Positions 17,107-24,287 of a DNA stretch of 64,000 nucleotides are shown piece by piece. Positions within the stretch are counted from its first letter, which is position 1; each line of letters starts with the position of its first letter. The stretch lies in the NCBI GenBank assembly GCA_017644005.1, contig JAEPMJ010000004.1:426885-490884 (forward strand), read 5' to 3'. A model generated the notes under the pieces. It did no database searches. It saw only the letters and a program-made list of their open reading frames with translations, and was not told the origin of the DNA. The position numbers and the translations under genes were made by a program. The stretch comes from Rhizobiaceae bacterium. GTDB taxonomy: Bacteria > Pseudomonadota > Alphaproteobacteria > Rhizobiales > Rhizobiaceae.

Positions 17107-17775
17107 GTGAGGTCTGCCCCAAATGAAGAGCTTCCGGCGGAGCTTGCGTCGCATGGGCTTTTCGTGCGGGGAAGCTTCGAACTCGGCGTCTCCGATGAAC
17201 TGTCGGGGACAATTGTTCTGGTCGGCTCTGCCGGCGATAGCTGGTGGCAACCTTTTCAGAACTGGCTTTCAACGCGGACCGGGCCTGTTGCCAACCCTCT
17301 CGACAGCTGGACGCGTGAGATCGTCGGCGCGCTGGCAGATAGTCACGGCGCTCATCTTGTCATGCCGAATGACCGGCCATATGCGCCGTTCCAGCAATGG
17401 GCGATGAGGGCTGAAGGGCTACGCGCTTCGCCGCTTGGCATTCTGATGCACCCCGAATATGGCCTTTGGCACAGCTATCGCGCAGCGCTTCTGTTTGATG
17501 CGCGGCTGCCTGAGAAAGTGAATCAACAGGCTGAGAAACCGATTCACGCCTGCGACCTATGTGCTGGAAAACCTTGCCTGAATGCCTGTCCGGCAGGCGC
17601 GCATTCGCGGTGCGGTTTCGACCACGCCGCATGTCTGTCGCATGTTCATGGTGACAAGGGGGAGGCCTGCCTTGTGGATGGCTGCTTCAGCCGCAATGCG
17701 TGTCCTGTGGGCGCCGATTGGCGTTATCAGCGTGAAGCACAAGCTTTTCTCCAGCGGGCGTTCGCTGGATCCTGA
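17107..17775 (+). CDS. ferredoxin-like Fe-S protein (QueG-like Cys-rich C-terminus)
   Basis: The protein is about 222 residues from GTG at 17107, preceded by GGGAGGG at 8 bp; a GTG at 17011 overlapping the mttB1 stop (GTGA) is the alternative. The N-terminal half is soluble with no recognised motif. The C-terminal third has nine Cys: C-X2-C-X4-C-X3-C followed by SRC, AAC, EAC, DGC and NACP, resembling the ferredoxin part of epoxyqueuosine reductase. It probably binds one or two [4Fe-4S] clusters. The location behind mttB1 makes it a candidate electron donor for RamA or acceptor for MetF/MetV (inference). Confidence 0.75.
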   Translation: MRSAPNEELPAELASHGLFVRGSFELGVSDELSGTIVLVGSAGDSWWQPFQNWLSTRTGPVANPLDSWTREIVGALADSHGAHLVMPNDRPYAPFQQWAMRAEGLRASPLGILMHPEYGLWHSYRAALLFDARLPEKVNQQAEKPIHACDLCAGKPCLNACPAGAHSRCGFDHAACLSHVHGDKGEACLVDGCFSRNACPVGADWRYQREAQAFLQRAFAGS

Positions 17776-17778
17776 AGC

Positions 17779-18183
17779 TCAGTTCTCGACGTCGATATCG
17801 TAGCGCGACAGAACGTCCGGATGGATCAGGTTGGCGTGGACGGACAGCAGCACCAGCTGTGCGTCCGGCCCGTCGCCCTCAGCCAGCGCCGCTTCGACGC
17901 GCGCTTCGATCAGTTTGCGCGCTTCGGGGCCGTTCGCGCGTTCGAACGCTTCCGGGCCTGACAGGCAATAAGCGAAGAAAGCCGCGACCAGACCGTAGGA
18001 TTCGGCCGGCGGTTCCGTCTCGCCGAAATGGTCCTTCATCAGGTTGACGATTGTGAGCTTTGCCGGCTCAGGCACTCTTGCCGGGTGCAGGTCGGCGGCG
18101 TGAAACGCGGCATCGAGCTGCCGCAAGTCTCCGGATCGGCCGAAAATGCCGAGAAAACCCAGGGAGGAGCGCTGTCTAGCCAT
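17779..18183 (-). CDS. conserved hypothetical protein, 134 aa
   Basis: I do not recognise the family. The protein is soluble, with no signal peptide, membrane helix or Cys motif. Notable stretches are SLGFLGIFGRSGDLRQLDAAFHAADLHPARVPEPAKLTIVNLMKDHFG and a His/Asp-rich end (SVHANLIHPDVLSRYDIDVEN). Only 3 bp separate its stop from that of the convergent ferredoxin gene. The frame shows the high third-position GC of its neighbours and opposing frames are broken, so it is probably real. Confidence 0.6.
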   Translation of the reverse strand: MARQRSSLGFLGIFGRSGDLRQLDAAFHAADLHPARVPEPAKLTIVNLMKDHFGETEPPAESYGLVAAFFAYCLSGPEAFERANGPEARKLIEARVEAALAEGDGPDAQLVLLSVHANLIHPDVLSRYDIDVEN

Positions 18184-18307
18184 CGCCTGTATGTCGGCGT
18201 TTTCGCGCGTTGCTGCAAGTATGTGGGGCAGACGCTGTTCCCGGGTGCATAGAAAAAATCTTCGTTAGGCCCCAAGGATTGCCCACAGGGCACCGTCTAA
18301 GGGACAA

Positions 18308-18871
18308 ATGACGGCGATGATGCTGCAAACGAAAGAGCCTGCCGACGGCGAACTGGCAGCGCGGGCAAGCGCAGGCGACAGGAACGCGTTCAGCGAACTT
18401 GTCGGGCGGCACTATGATTTTGTCTTTCGCGTTGCCTTCCGGTTCACCGGCCGCCGCGAGGACGCCGAGGATCTGGCGCAGGAGGTCTGCGCGCGTCTCG
18501 GCAAGGCAATCCGCGGCTATCAGGGCGGCTCGGCCTTCACCACCTGGCTCTATGCAATCGTAGCCAATGCCGGGCGTGATTTTCTGCGCAGCCGCGCTCG
18601 AGAGGCGGGCAAAGCGCAGGCCTATCGCAGCTTTGCGCTGATTGAAAACGAGGCGGGCGATGCCGATGGCGATCCAGCAGAAGCGCTGTGGGCGGCAGTA
18701 CGCCAGCTGCCGGACAAACAATGCGAGGCGGTGACGCTGGTTTACGGCGAAGGGCTCAGCCATGCCGAGGCGGCGGAACTGATGGCGGTCGCGGAACCGA
18801 CCGTATCCTGGCACATCCATGAAGCAAAGAAACGGCTGAAGGCACATTTCGCCGCGGCCGGGGATGAATGA
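18308..18871 (+). CDS. ECF-type RNA polymerase sigma factor
   Basis: The protein has 187 residues. Sigma region 2 is DFVFRVAFRFTGRREDAEDLAQEVCARLGKAI...FTTWLYAIVANAGRDFLR, and region 4 is LPDKQCEAVTLVYGEGLSHAEAAELMAVAEPTVSWHIHEAKKRLKAHF. There is no extra C-terminal domain. It overlaps the next gene by 4 bp (ATGA), so the VWA membrane protein is made with it and is the likely partner or anti-sigma factor. The stimulus is unknown. Confidence 0.9.
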   Translation: MTAMMLQTKEPADGELAARASAGDRNAFSELVGRHYDFVFRVAFRFTGRREDAEDLAQEVCARLGKAIRGYQGGSAFTTWLYAIVANAGRDFLRSRAREAGKAQAYRSFALIENEAGDADGDPAEALWAAVRQLPDKQCEAVTLVYGEGLSHAEAAELMAVAEPTVSWHIHEAKKRLKAHFAAAGDE

Positions 18872-20874
18872 CCATGTCTGACAAGGACGATTTCGACATC
18901 CTGAGAAACGCAAGCGTTCCCGCACCGAGCAAGCAAGCACGTGAAGCGGCGATGCGTAGCGCGCTTGGCGCATTCGACGAATATTTTTCCACCGCGCCCC
19001 AAGGATCGGCCGATGCGCATCGTCAAAGCGGCCGAATGAACAAGCTTTGGAGCTCGATGATGCAAATGAAACTGAGTGCCACGCCGGCGGTCGCCGGGCT
19101 GCTGGTGCTTCCGATTGCAGGTTATGCGACCTGGCAGCTCCTGTCGGACGGCACCTTCGGCGTCGATCGCGATGTTGCTACGGAAAAGCCGGTTGTGGAA
19201 ACGACGGCGCCGGCTTCCGGGAAGGTTGAACAACCGGAGGAGTTTGCAGCTTCCGAAGAACGGGAGCGCTCCTTCTACGACACGCTCACGCAGGCGGAGG
19301 AAGCCGTCCAGGATTTGAGCGGACAAGTCGCGTCCTCCCCGCGACCGGCGCAGCCGTCACGACTGTTGCGCTCGCCCGCCGGTGGCGAATCCAAGATGAT
19401 GGTTCTTCCGCCGTCGCCCGAGCCGGCGCTGCAGCTTGAGGAAATCCGCGACCGCTTCCAGAGTTTCGAGACCAACCCGGTGCGTTCGGCGCTCGAAATC
19501 CCGGTCTCCACCTTCTCCATCGATGTGGACACGGCGTCCTACGCGTTCGTTCGACGCTCGCTGAAGGAGGGTTTTCTTCCCCAGCCCGACAATGTGCGGG
19601 TTGAGGAGATGATCAACTACTTCCCCTATGACTGGGCCGGGCCTGAAGACGCTTCAACGCCGTTCAACACCACGGTGACGGTGATGCCGTCGCCCTGGAA
19701 CGAACACACCAAGCTCATGCATGTCGCGATCAAGGGCTACGACGTGCAGCCGGCCGAGAAGCCGCAGTCGAACCTGGTGTTCCTGATTGACACGTCAGGC
19801 TCCATGAACGCGCCGGACAAGCTGCCGCTGCTCAAGTCGGCCTTCCGGCTTCTGGTCAACCAGCTTGGCGCCGACGATACGGTATCGATCGTCACCTATG
19901 CGGGGAGCGCCGGCACTGTTCTCGAGCCGACCAAGGCAACCGAGCGCGCCAAGATACTGGCCGCGCTCGACAATCTCGACGCCGGCGGGCGCACTGCGGG
20001 CGAAGAGGGCATTCGCGAGGCCTACCGGCTCGCCGAGCAGTCCTTCGTGGAAGGCGGCGTCAACCGCGTTATGTTGGCGACCGACGGCGATTTCAATGTC
20101 GGCCAGACGAGTGATGAGGACCTGAAGACGCTGATCGAGGACAAGCGCGAGAGCGGCGTGTTCCTGTCAGTGTTCGGTTTCGGCCGCGGCAATCTCAACG
20201 ATCAGCTCATGCAGACAATCGCCCAGAACGGCAACGGCACGGCGGCTTATATCGACACGTTGGCGGAAGCCGAAAAGACGCTGGTGGAGGAGGCGGGTTC
20301 GACGCTCTTTCCGATCGCCAAGGACGTGAAAATTCAGGTCGAGTTCAACCCGCAGATGGTCTCCGAATACCGGCTGATCGGTTACGAGACTCGGGCGCTG
20401 AACCGCGAGGATTTCAACAATGACCGCGTCGATGCCGGCGAGATCGGCTCCGGCCATTCGGTGACTGCGATCTACGAGATTACGCCGAAAGGCAGCCCGG
20501 CCGAAATGATCGACGATCTGCGTTATGGTGCGGAGCGGCCCGTCGCGCCGGCGACCACAGGCCAGGACAGCGAATATGCCTTCCTGAAGCTGCGCTACAA
20601 GGCGCCTGACGGCGAAACTTCGAAGCTGATCACCACACCGGTAACGGCTCAAAACGAGATCGCCTCGTTCGATGCCGCCAGCACCGATCAGCGGTTTTCT
20701 GTCGCCGTTGCCGCTTTCGGCCAGAAGCTGCGCAAGACCGATGCAACGGCCAGCCTCAGCTATGATGAGATCATGCAGATTGCCACCGCCGCCCGTGGAT
20801 CCGACCCGTTTGGCTATCGGGCGGAGTTTCTTTCGATGGTGCGCCTTGCCTCGGCGCTCAGCGAAAGGCGGTAG
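18868..20874 (+). CDS. VWA domain membrane protein (YfbK family, DUF3520), putative anti-sigma partner
   Basis: The protein has 668 residues. Residues 1-~70 are cytoplasmic and polar, and ~72-95 form one membrane helix (ATPAVAGLLVLPIAGYATWQLL). A linker leads to a YfbK N-domain (ALEIPVSTFSIDVDTASYAFVRR), and a VWA domain with a complete MIDAS (LVFLIDTSGSMN) and a DUF3520 C-terminus follow. The N-terminal cytoplasmic stub translated with an ECF sigma factor suggests that the periplasmic VWA domain senses a ligand and the stub holds the sigma factor. A strong terminator follows at 20943-20975. Confidence 0.85.
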   Translation: MTMSDKDDFDILRNASVPAPSKQAREAAMRSALGAFDEYFSTAPQGSADAHRQSGRMNKLWSSMMQMKLSATPAVAGLLVLPIAGYATWQLLSDGTFGVDRDVATEKPVVETTAPASGKVEQPEEFAASEERERSFYDTLTQAEEAVQDLSGQVASSPRPAQPSRLLRSPAGGESKMMVLPPSPEPALQLEEIRDRFQSFETNPVRSALEIPVSTFSIDVDTASYAFVRRSLKEGFLPQPDNVRVEEMINYFPYDWAGPEDASTPFNTTVTVMPSPWNEHTKLMHVAIKGYDVQPAEKPQSNLVFLIDTSGSMNAPDKLPLLKSAFRLLVNQLGADDTVSIVTYAGSAGTVLEPTKATERAKILAALDNLDAGGRTAGEEGIREAYRLAEQSFVEGGVNRVMLATDGDFNVGQTSDEDLKTLIEDKRESGVFLSVFGFGRGNLNDQLMQTIAQNGNGTAAYIDTLAEAEKTLVEEAGSTLFPIAKDVKIQVEFNPQMVSEYRLIGYETRALNREDFNNDRVDAGEIGSGHSVTAIYEITPKGSPAEMIDDLRYGAERPVAPATTGQDSEYAFLKLRYKAPDGETSKLITTPVTAQNEIASFDAASTDQRFSVAVAAFGQKLRKTDATASLSYDEIMQIATAARGSDPFGYRAEFLSMVRLASALSERR

Positions 20875-20942
20875 TGGCAATAAGGCGGGCGCGCGGGCTC
20901 CTCTGGCTCTGACGCCGCGCTCCCGCGACTGGGCGGGTGAGG

Positions 20943-20975
20943 CAGGCCGGCGGGTTCGTCCCGCCGGCCTTTATT
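20943..20975 (+). terminator. Rho-independent terminator after the VWA gene
   Basis: AGGCCGGCGGG and CCCGCCGGCCT form a perfect 11-bp stem around TTCGT, followed by TTATTT. It lies about 70 bp after the VWA stop codon. Confidence 0.88.
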
Positions 20976-21008
20976 TGCTGAAATATGCATTTCTGCATTT
21001 GAAAAGAT

Positions 21009-21026
21009 ATATCGTTAGTACGATAT
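21009..21026. promoter_or_regulatory. palindrome ATATCGT-TAGT-ACGATAT before the PadR gene
   Basis: This is a perfect 7-bp inverted repeat with a 4-bp centre, just upstream of the PadR-family gene. An extra ACGATAT follows at 21036-21042, giving a third half-site. PadR regulators bind such AT-rich palindromes and commonly repress themselves. Confidence 0.6.
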
Positions 21027-21044
21027 GATGTTCCAACGATATTC

Positions 21045-21635
21045 ATGCACAGACATGGGCATCACATAAGCGAGCGTTGCGGCGGTTGGGACATGAGTGC
21101 CCGCAATGACGACGGCCATTCCCGTCACCGCCGCGGAAGGGGCGGGCCTTTCGGGCGTCATCGCGGCGGACCGTTCGGCGGCCGCGGCCCACGCATGTTC
21201 GATTCCGGTGCGCTGCGGCTTGTCGTGCTTGGCCTGATCGCGGAAGAGCCGCGCCACGGCTACGACATCATCAAGGCGCTGGAAGCAAAGTTTCAGGGCG
21301 CTTATTCGCCGAGTCCCGGCGCCATCTACCCAATGCTTCAGATGCTTGAGGAGGCGGACCTCGTGGTCTCTGAAGCCGATGGCAACAAACGTCTGTTCTC
21401 GATCACCGATCAGGGCAAGACCTACCTGGAGGAGAGCGCGGCCGAGCTCGAGCGCATCAACGCACAGATCCAACATGTTGCGGGCCGGATGGGCGGCGTC
21501 GCCATCGGCGACGAGTTGCGCTCGCTCCGCTGGACAGTCCATTCCAGGATGCGCAGCGGCGAATGGAACGCCGACAAGACCGAAAAAGCGCGCGAAATCC
21601 TCAAGAGTGCGCGCCGCGATCTGGAAGATCTGTAA
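21045..21635 (+). CDS. PadR-family transcriptional regulator
   Basis: The protein has 196 residues from ATG 21045, or 180 from ATG 21093. The winged-helix core is classical PadR (ALRLVVLGLIAEEPRHGYDIIKALEAKFQGAYSPSPGAIYPMLQMLEEADLV), followed by a dimerisation helix. The N-terminus is His/Arg/Gly-rich (HRHGHH; RRGRGGPFGRHRGG), seen in some PadR proteins and possibly metal-binding or flexible. The target is unknown; a palindrome at 21009-21026 suggests autoregulation. Confidence 0.85.
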   Translation: MHRHGHHISERCGGWDMSARNDDGHSRHRRGRGGPFGRHRGGPFGGRGPRMFDSGALRLVVLGLIAEEPRHGYDIIKALEAKFQGAYSPSPGAIYPMLQMLEEADLVVSEADGNKRLFSITDQGKTYLEESAAELERINAQIQHVAGRMGGVAIGDELRSLRWTVHSRMRSGEWNADKTEKAREILKSARRDLEDL

Positions 21636-21700
21636 CTGCCAAGATGCGGATCAACCGCGACCACCGTCTGATACGATAGTGTGACAGGCGCTGGGCTCAG

Positions 21701-22153
21701 TTGCAGGTGGAAAAAGTGGACGAGTGGGATATCGCACATAGCCGACTGCGTTCCATTTCTGCGGCGGAGATCAAGACCTTCTGGGACCGCTACATTGCGA
21801 TCAGGCAGGGTGCTGTGATCGAACGCGGCAGCCTTTACTCGCGCTGGCGGTATGTCTCGCATGATCTGGTGATATCGCTTTACCTGACCAACCGTAGCGT
21901 CGGGCTGTTCGTCAGAGGCGGACGCGGCGAAGGTTACAACACCACGAAGAACCGGCTGTCAGCCTATGAGCCAGAACTTGGAACCGCTCTCGATGCCGGG
22001 CTTAATGATGCCCCGGGTTGCTGCTATCTCGGCCGTCTGACGCTGCCCGTCACCGATCATGCAAGCTGGCCGCGCGGCCATTATTGGCTTGAGGAACGTG
22101 AGGAGTTTTATCATCGGGTGCTCACGGAGATTGTCGTGCGCGCCGAGCGCTGA
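21701..22153 (+). CDS. conserved hypothetical protein, ~145-150 aa
   Basis: I do not recognise the family. The start is uncertain: TTG 21701, GTG 21707 or GTG 21716, the last with GGTGG 5 bp upstream. The protein is soluble and rich in aromatic and basic residues (FWDRYIAIRQGAVIERGSLYSRWRYVSHDLVISLYLTNRSVGLFVRGGRGEG). The C-terminus has PRGHYWLEEREEFYHRVL. It ends 4 bp from the convergent bmt stop. Confidence 0.6.
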   Translation: MQVEKVDEWDIAHSRLRSISAAEIKTFWDRYIAIRQGAVIERGSLYSRWRYVSHDLVISLYLTNRSVGLFVRGGRGEGYNTTKNRLSAYEPELGTALDAGLNDAPGCCYLGRLTLPVTDHASWPRGHYWLEEREEFYHRVLTEIVVRAER

Positions 22154-22157
22154 AACC

Positions 22158-23177
22158 TCACCCCCGAGCGCGGCGGCGTTCGCGTCGCGGCGCGCCGGCG
22201 CTGTCTGCGCCACTTTCGTCGGCCAGCTTGTTGCGCATCGGGCCGATACGGCTCGTAATGTCTGCCACAGTCGGTCGGGTGGCGCGGCTGTGTTCGTCAA
22301 GCGCGACGCGCATAGCCTTCAGGTGTTCGAAGGAGGTGCCGCAGCAGCCGCCAATGATCCTCGCGCCGGAATCGACTGCGAGGCGAACATAGTCCGCCAT
22401 CAGTTCGGGTGTGCCGGAATAGTGGATTTCGGTGCCGCGGAATTCGGGGATGCCGCAGTTGCCTTTGACGATAATCGTGGCGTCCGCCTTGGCTGCGCTC
22501 ATATCGATCAGCGAAGCCAGTATGTCCGATGCGCCGACGCCACAATTGGCGCCGACCGCGACCGGCGCTGCGTCGAGCCCGTCTGCGACCCCGTGGACAT
22601 CCTTCGGGTGCAGACCCATCATGGTGCGCCCGGCGGTGTCGAACGAAGCTGTGAAAGTGTACGGCATGCCGACCTGAATTGCTGCCTGCGCGGCGGCCCT
22701 GATTTCGTCGGGTGAGGACATCGTCTCAATCCAGGCTACTTCCGCTCCGCCCGCCTTCAAGCCTTCGATCTGCTCGGCAAACGCCTCGACCGCTTCATCA
22801 AAGGTGAGGGCGCCCAGCGGGACCAACAGTTCGCCGGTCGGGCCTACGGAACCTGCGACGATCACCTCGCGGCCGGCGGACGCCACTACCGAACGGGCAA
22901 TCTCCGCCGCTTTTTTGTTGAGCTCGAAGACGCGGTCCTGCGCATTATGCAGCTTCAGCCTGTGGCGGGTGCCGCCGAAGGAATTGGTGAGGATGATGTC
23001 GGAACCCGCATCGACGAAACCCTGATGCAGGGCGGTCACTTTCTCCGGTGCGCTCTCGTTCCACAATTCGGGCGCCTCACCGGATTCGAGTCCCATGGCG
23101 AAAAGATTGGTGCCGGTGGCGCCATCAGCGAGAAGAACGCCCTTCTTCTCCAGAAGCGCGTCAATCGGATTTTGCAT
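22158..23177 (-). CDS. bmt: betaine/S-methyl donor:homocysteine S-methyltransferase
   Basis: The protein has 339 residues from the ATG at 23177 (the frame stays open upstream, through the operator). It is a homocysteine S-methyltransferase barrel (LLADGATGTNLFAMGLESGEAPELWN; GVNCGVG-type NCGVGASD; the zinc-binding pair GGCCGTS near the C-terminus). It is the likely counterpart of S. meliloti Bmt, which makes methionine and dimethylglycine from glycine betaine. It ends in RRERRRARG, 6 Arg of 9, an addition not needed by the fold. The 22-bp operator at 23209-23230 lies 31 bp upstream. Confidence 0.88.
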   Translation of the reverse strand: MQNPIDALLEKKGVLLADGATGTNLFAMGLESGEAPELWNESAPEKVTALHQGFVDAGSDIILTNSFGGTRHRLKLHNAQDRVFELNKKAAEIARSVVASAGREVIVAGSVGPTGELLVPLGALTFDEAVEAFAEQIEGLKAGGAEVAWIETMSSPDEIRAAAQAAIQVGMPYTFTASFDTAGRTMMGLHPKDVHGVADGLDAAPVAVGANCGVGASDILASLIDMSAAKADATIIVKGNCGIPEFRGTEIHYSGTPELMADYVRLAVDSGARIIGGCCGTSFEHLKAMRVALDEHSRATRPTVADITSRIGPMRNKLADESGADSAGAPRRERRRARG

Positions 23178-23208
23178 CGTGCGAACTCTCAAGCTTGAAT
23201 CGGATAAC

Positions 23209-23230
23209 GATATAAAGAAGTCTTTATATC
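23209..23230. promoter_or_regulatory. 22-bp operator GATATAAAGA-N2-TCTTTATATC (second copy)
   Basis: This is a perfect inverted repeat between the XRE gene and bmt. The similarity with 9295-9316 extends a further 6 bp on one side (GATAAC flank), in inverted orientation. It probably controls bmt together with the folate methyltransferase/ramA unit. Confidence 0.75.
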
Positions 23231-23265
23231 TGTCAATGCGTTTCGCACTGGCAAGGGGGCCGTCG

Positions 23266-24105
23266 TCAGATTGCCTCTGCCATCTGCTGAGCATGTTCCG
23301 CCGACTCATGCGCATTGACCACAGCACCGCGTATCAGGTTGTCGAAATGGCGGGTCAGCGTACGAACGGGTTCGGTTGCGTTGAGCACGAGGTAGATGTC
23401 ACCAACATAGATTGCCGCGCGTTGTAATCCGAAGATTGTGTAGGGAATCGAATAGCGCTGGCGACCGTCATAAAGATATAGCCGGAACGTCGGATACAGA
23501 TCGTCGATGAGTTCCGCCATGTGCTCGAGCTGGCGTTTGCGGGCTTCTGCGGGCAGACCTGACCAGATGCCGTTTCCGCGGGCGAAAATTTCCATCATAT
23601 GGACCGGCATGCAGACCTCCATATCGGTTTCGGGCATGCGGTTATATGCCAGCCGGTACTTGGCTTCCTTGGCCTGCGCTTCCGGGCTCCGGTTGGTAAT
23701 GCCAGCCTCGTAGTCGATCAGTTCCTGCGTACGGAGCAAGTCGGGAAAGCCGGCAGGCACATACCGTATCTTGGTACCCACGGCTTCGGCATGCCAGCGT
23801 GCCAGTAGCGTGCGCTCTATGTCGCCGGAGCCCTCCTCAATCTCAAGACTGGCTCTAATTTCACCGGTTATGCCTTCGTCCTGGCTCAAGCCCAGCAACC
23901 AGTCGAGCGAGACCTTGTATTCGCTGGCGATGTTGAGCAGCGTTTCGGCGCGCGGCAAGCGCGTTGAGGTCCCTGACAATAGCTGGGAGAGCGCTGAGCG
24001 GTCGATGCCGACCGCTGAGGCAAATGCTGATTGGTTGTCGCCGGAGCGCGCCAGCAATGCGCGCAAGCGCTCGCGAAAGAGGGTCGAGAGGTCACGTTTG
24101 TCCAT
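23266..24105 (-). CDS. XRE/Cro-type helix-turn-helix regulator
   Basis: The protein has 279 residues. An N-terminal Cro/C1 HTH (~10-75) reads NQSAFASAVGIDRSALSQLLSGTSTRLPRAETLLNIASEYKVSLDWLLG. The ~200-residue C-terminal domain (YVPAGFPDLLRTQELIDYE; PVHMMEIFARGNGIW) is an undefined, probably ligand-sensing, region. It is divergent from the desaturase gene. Two TTTG-N5-CAAA palindromes exactly 20 bp apart upstream (24137-24169) are likely its own operators. It lies upstream of bmt on the same strand. Confidence 0.85.
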   Translation of the reverse strand: MDKRDLSTLFRERLRALLARSGDNQSAFASAVGIDRSALSQLLSGTSTRLPRAETLLNIASEYKVSLDWLLGLSQDEGITGEIRASLEIEEGSGDIERTLLARWHAEAVGTKIRYVPAGFPDLLRTQELIDYEAGITNRSPEAQAKEAKYRLAYNRMPETDMEVCMPVHMMEIFARGNGIWSGLPAEARKRQLEHMAELIDDLYPTFRLYLYDGRQRYSIPYTIFGLQRAAIYVGDIYLVLNATEPVRTLTRHFDNLIRGAVVNAHESAEHAQQMAEAI

Positions 24106-24136
24106 TGCAGCGTTGCCTGATACCCCGAATGTTCAC

Positions 24137-24169
24137 TTTGTACAACAAATGCAGCGTTTGCGTCGCAAA
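24137..24169. promoter_or_regulatory. paired operators TTTG-N5-CAAA, 20 bp apart
   Basis: TTTGT-ACA-ACAAA (24137-24149) and TTTGCG-T-CGCAAA (24157-24169) are both 13-bp perfect palindromes with centres 20 bp apart, i.e. two helical turns. They sit 32 bp upstream of the XRE start and in the divergent promoter of the desaturase gene. Confidence 0.6.
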
Positions 24170-24287
24170 ATCAACGGATTCTGTGCATTGTCGCGTTGAG
24201 GTGGCAGCCGGCTGCTGACATTTCATTGTCAGGAATTGTCAGTGACGACGCGCGATTCGTGCGCCGCAACCACCCACAAGGAGACGC

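Noticed and set aside
23178-23265. SAM-II or SAH riboswitch upstream of bmt
   Set aside because: The short leader is filled by the 22-bp operator. I could not find a pseudoknot or conserved riboswitch core.
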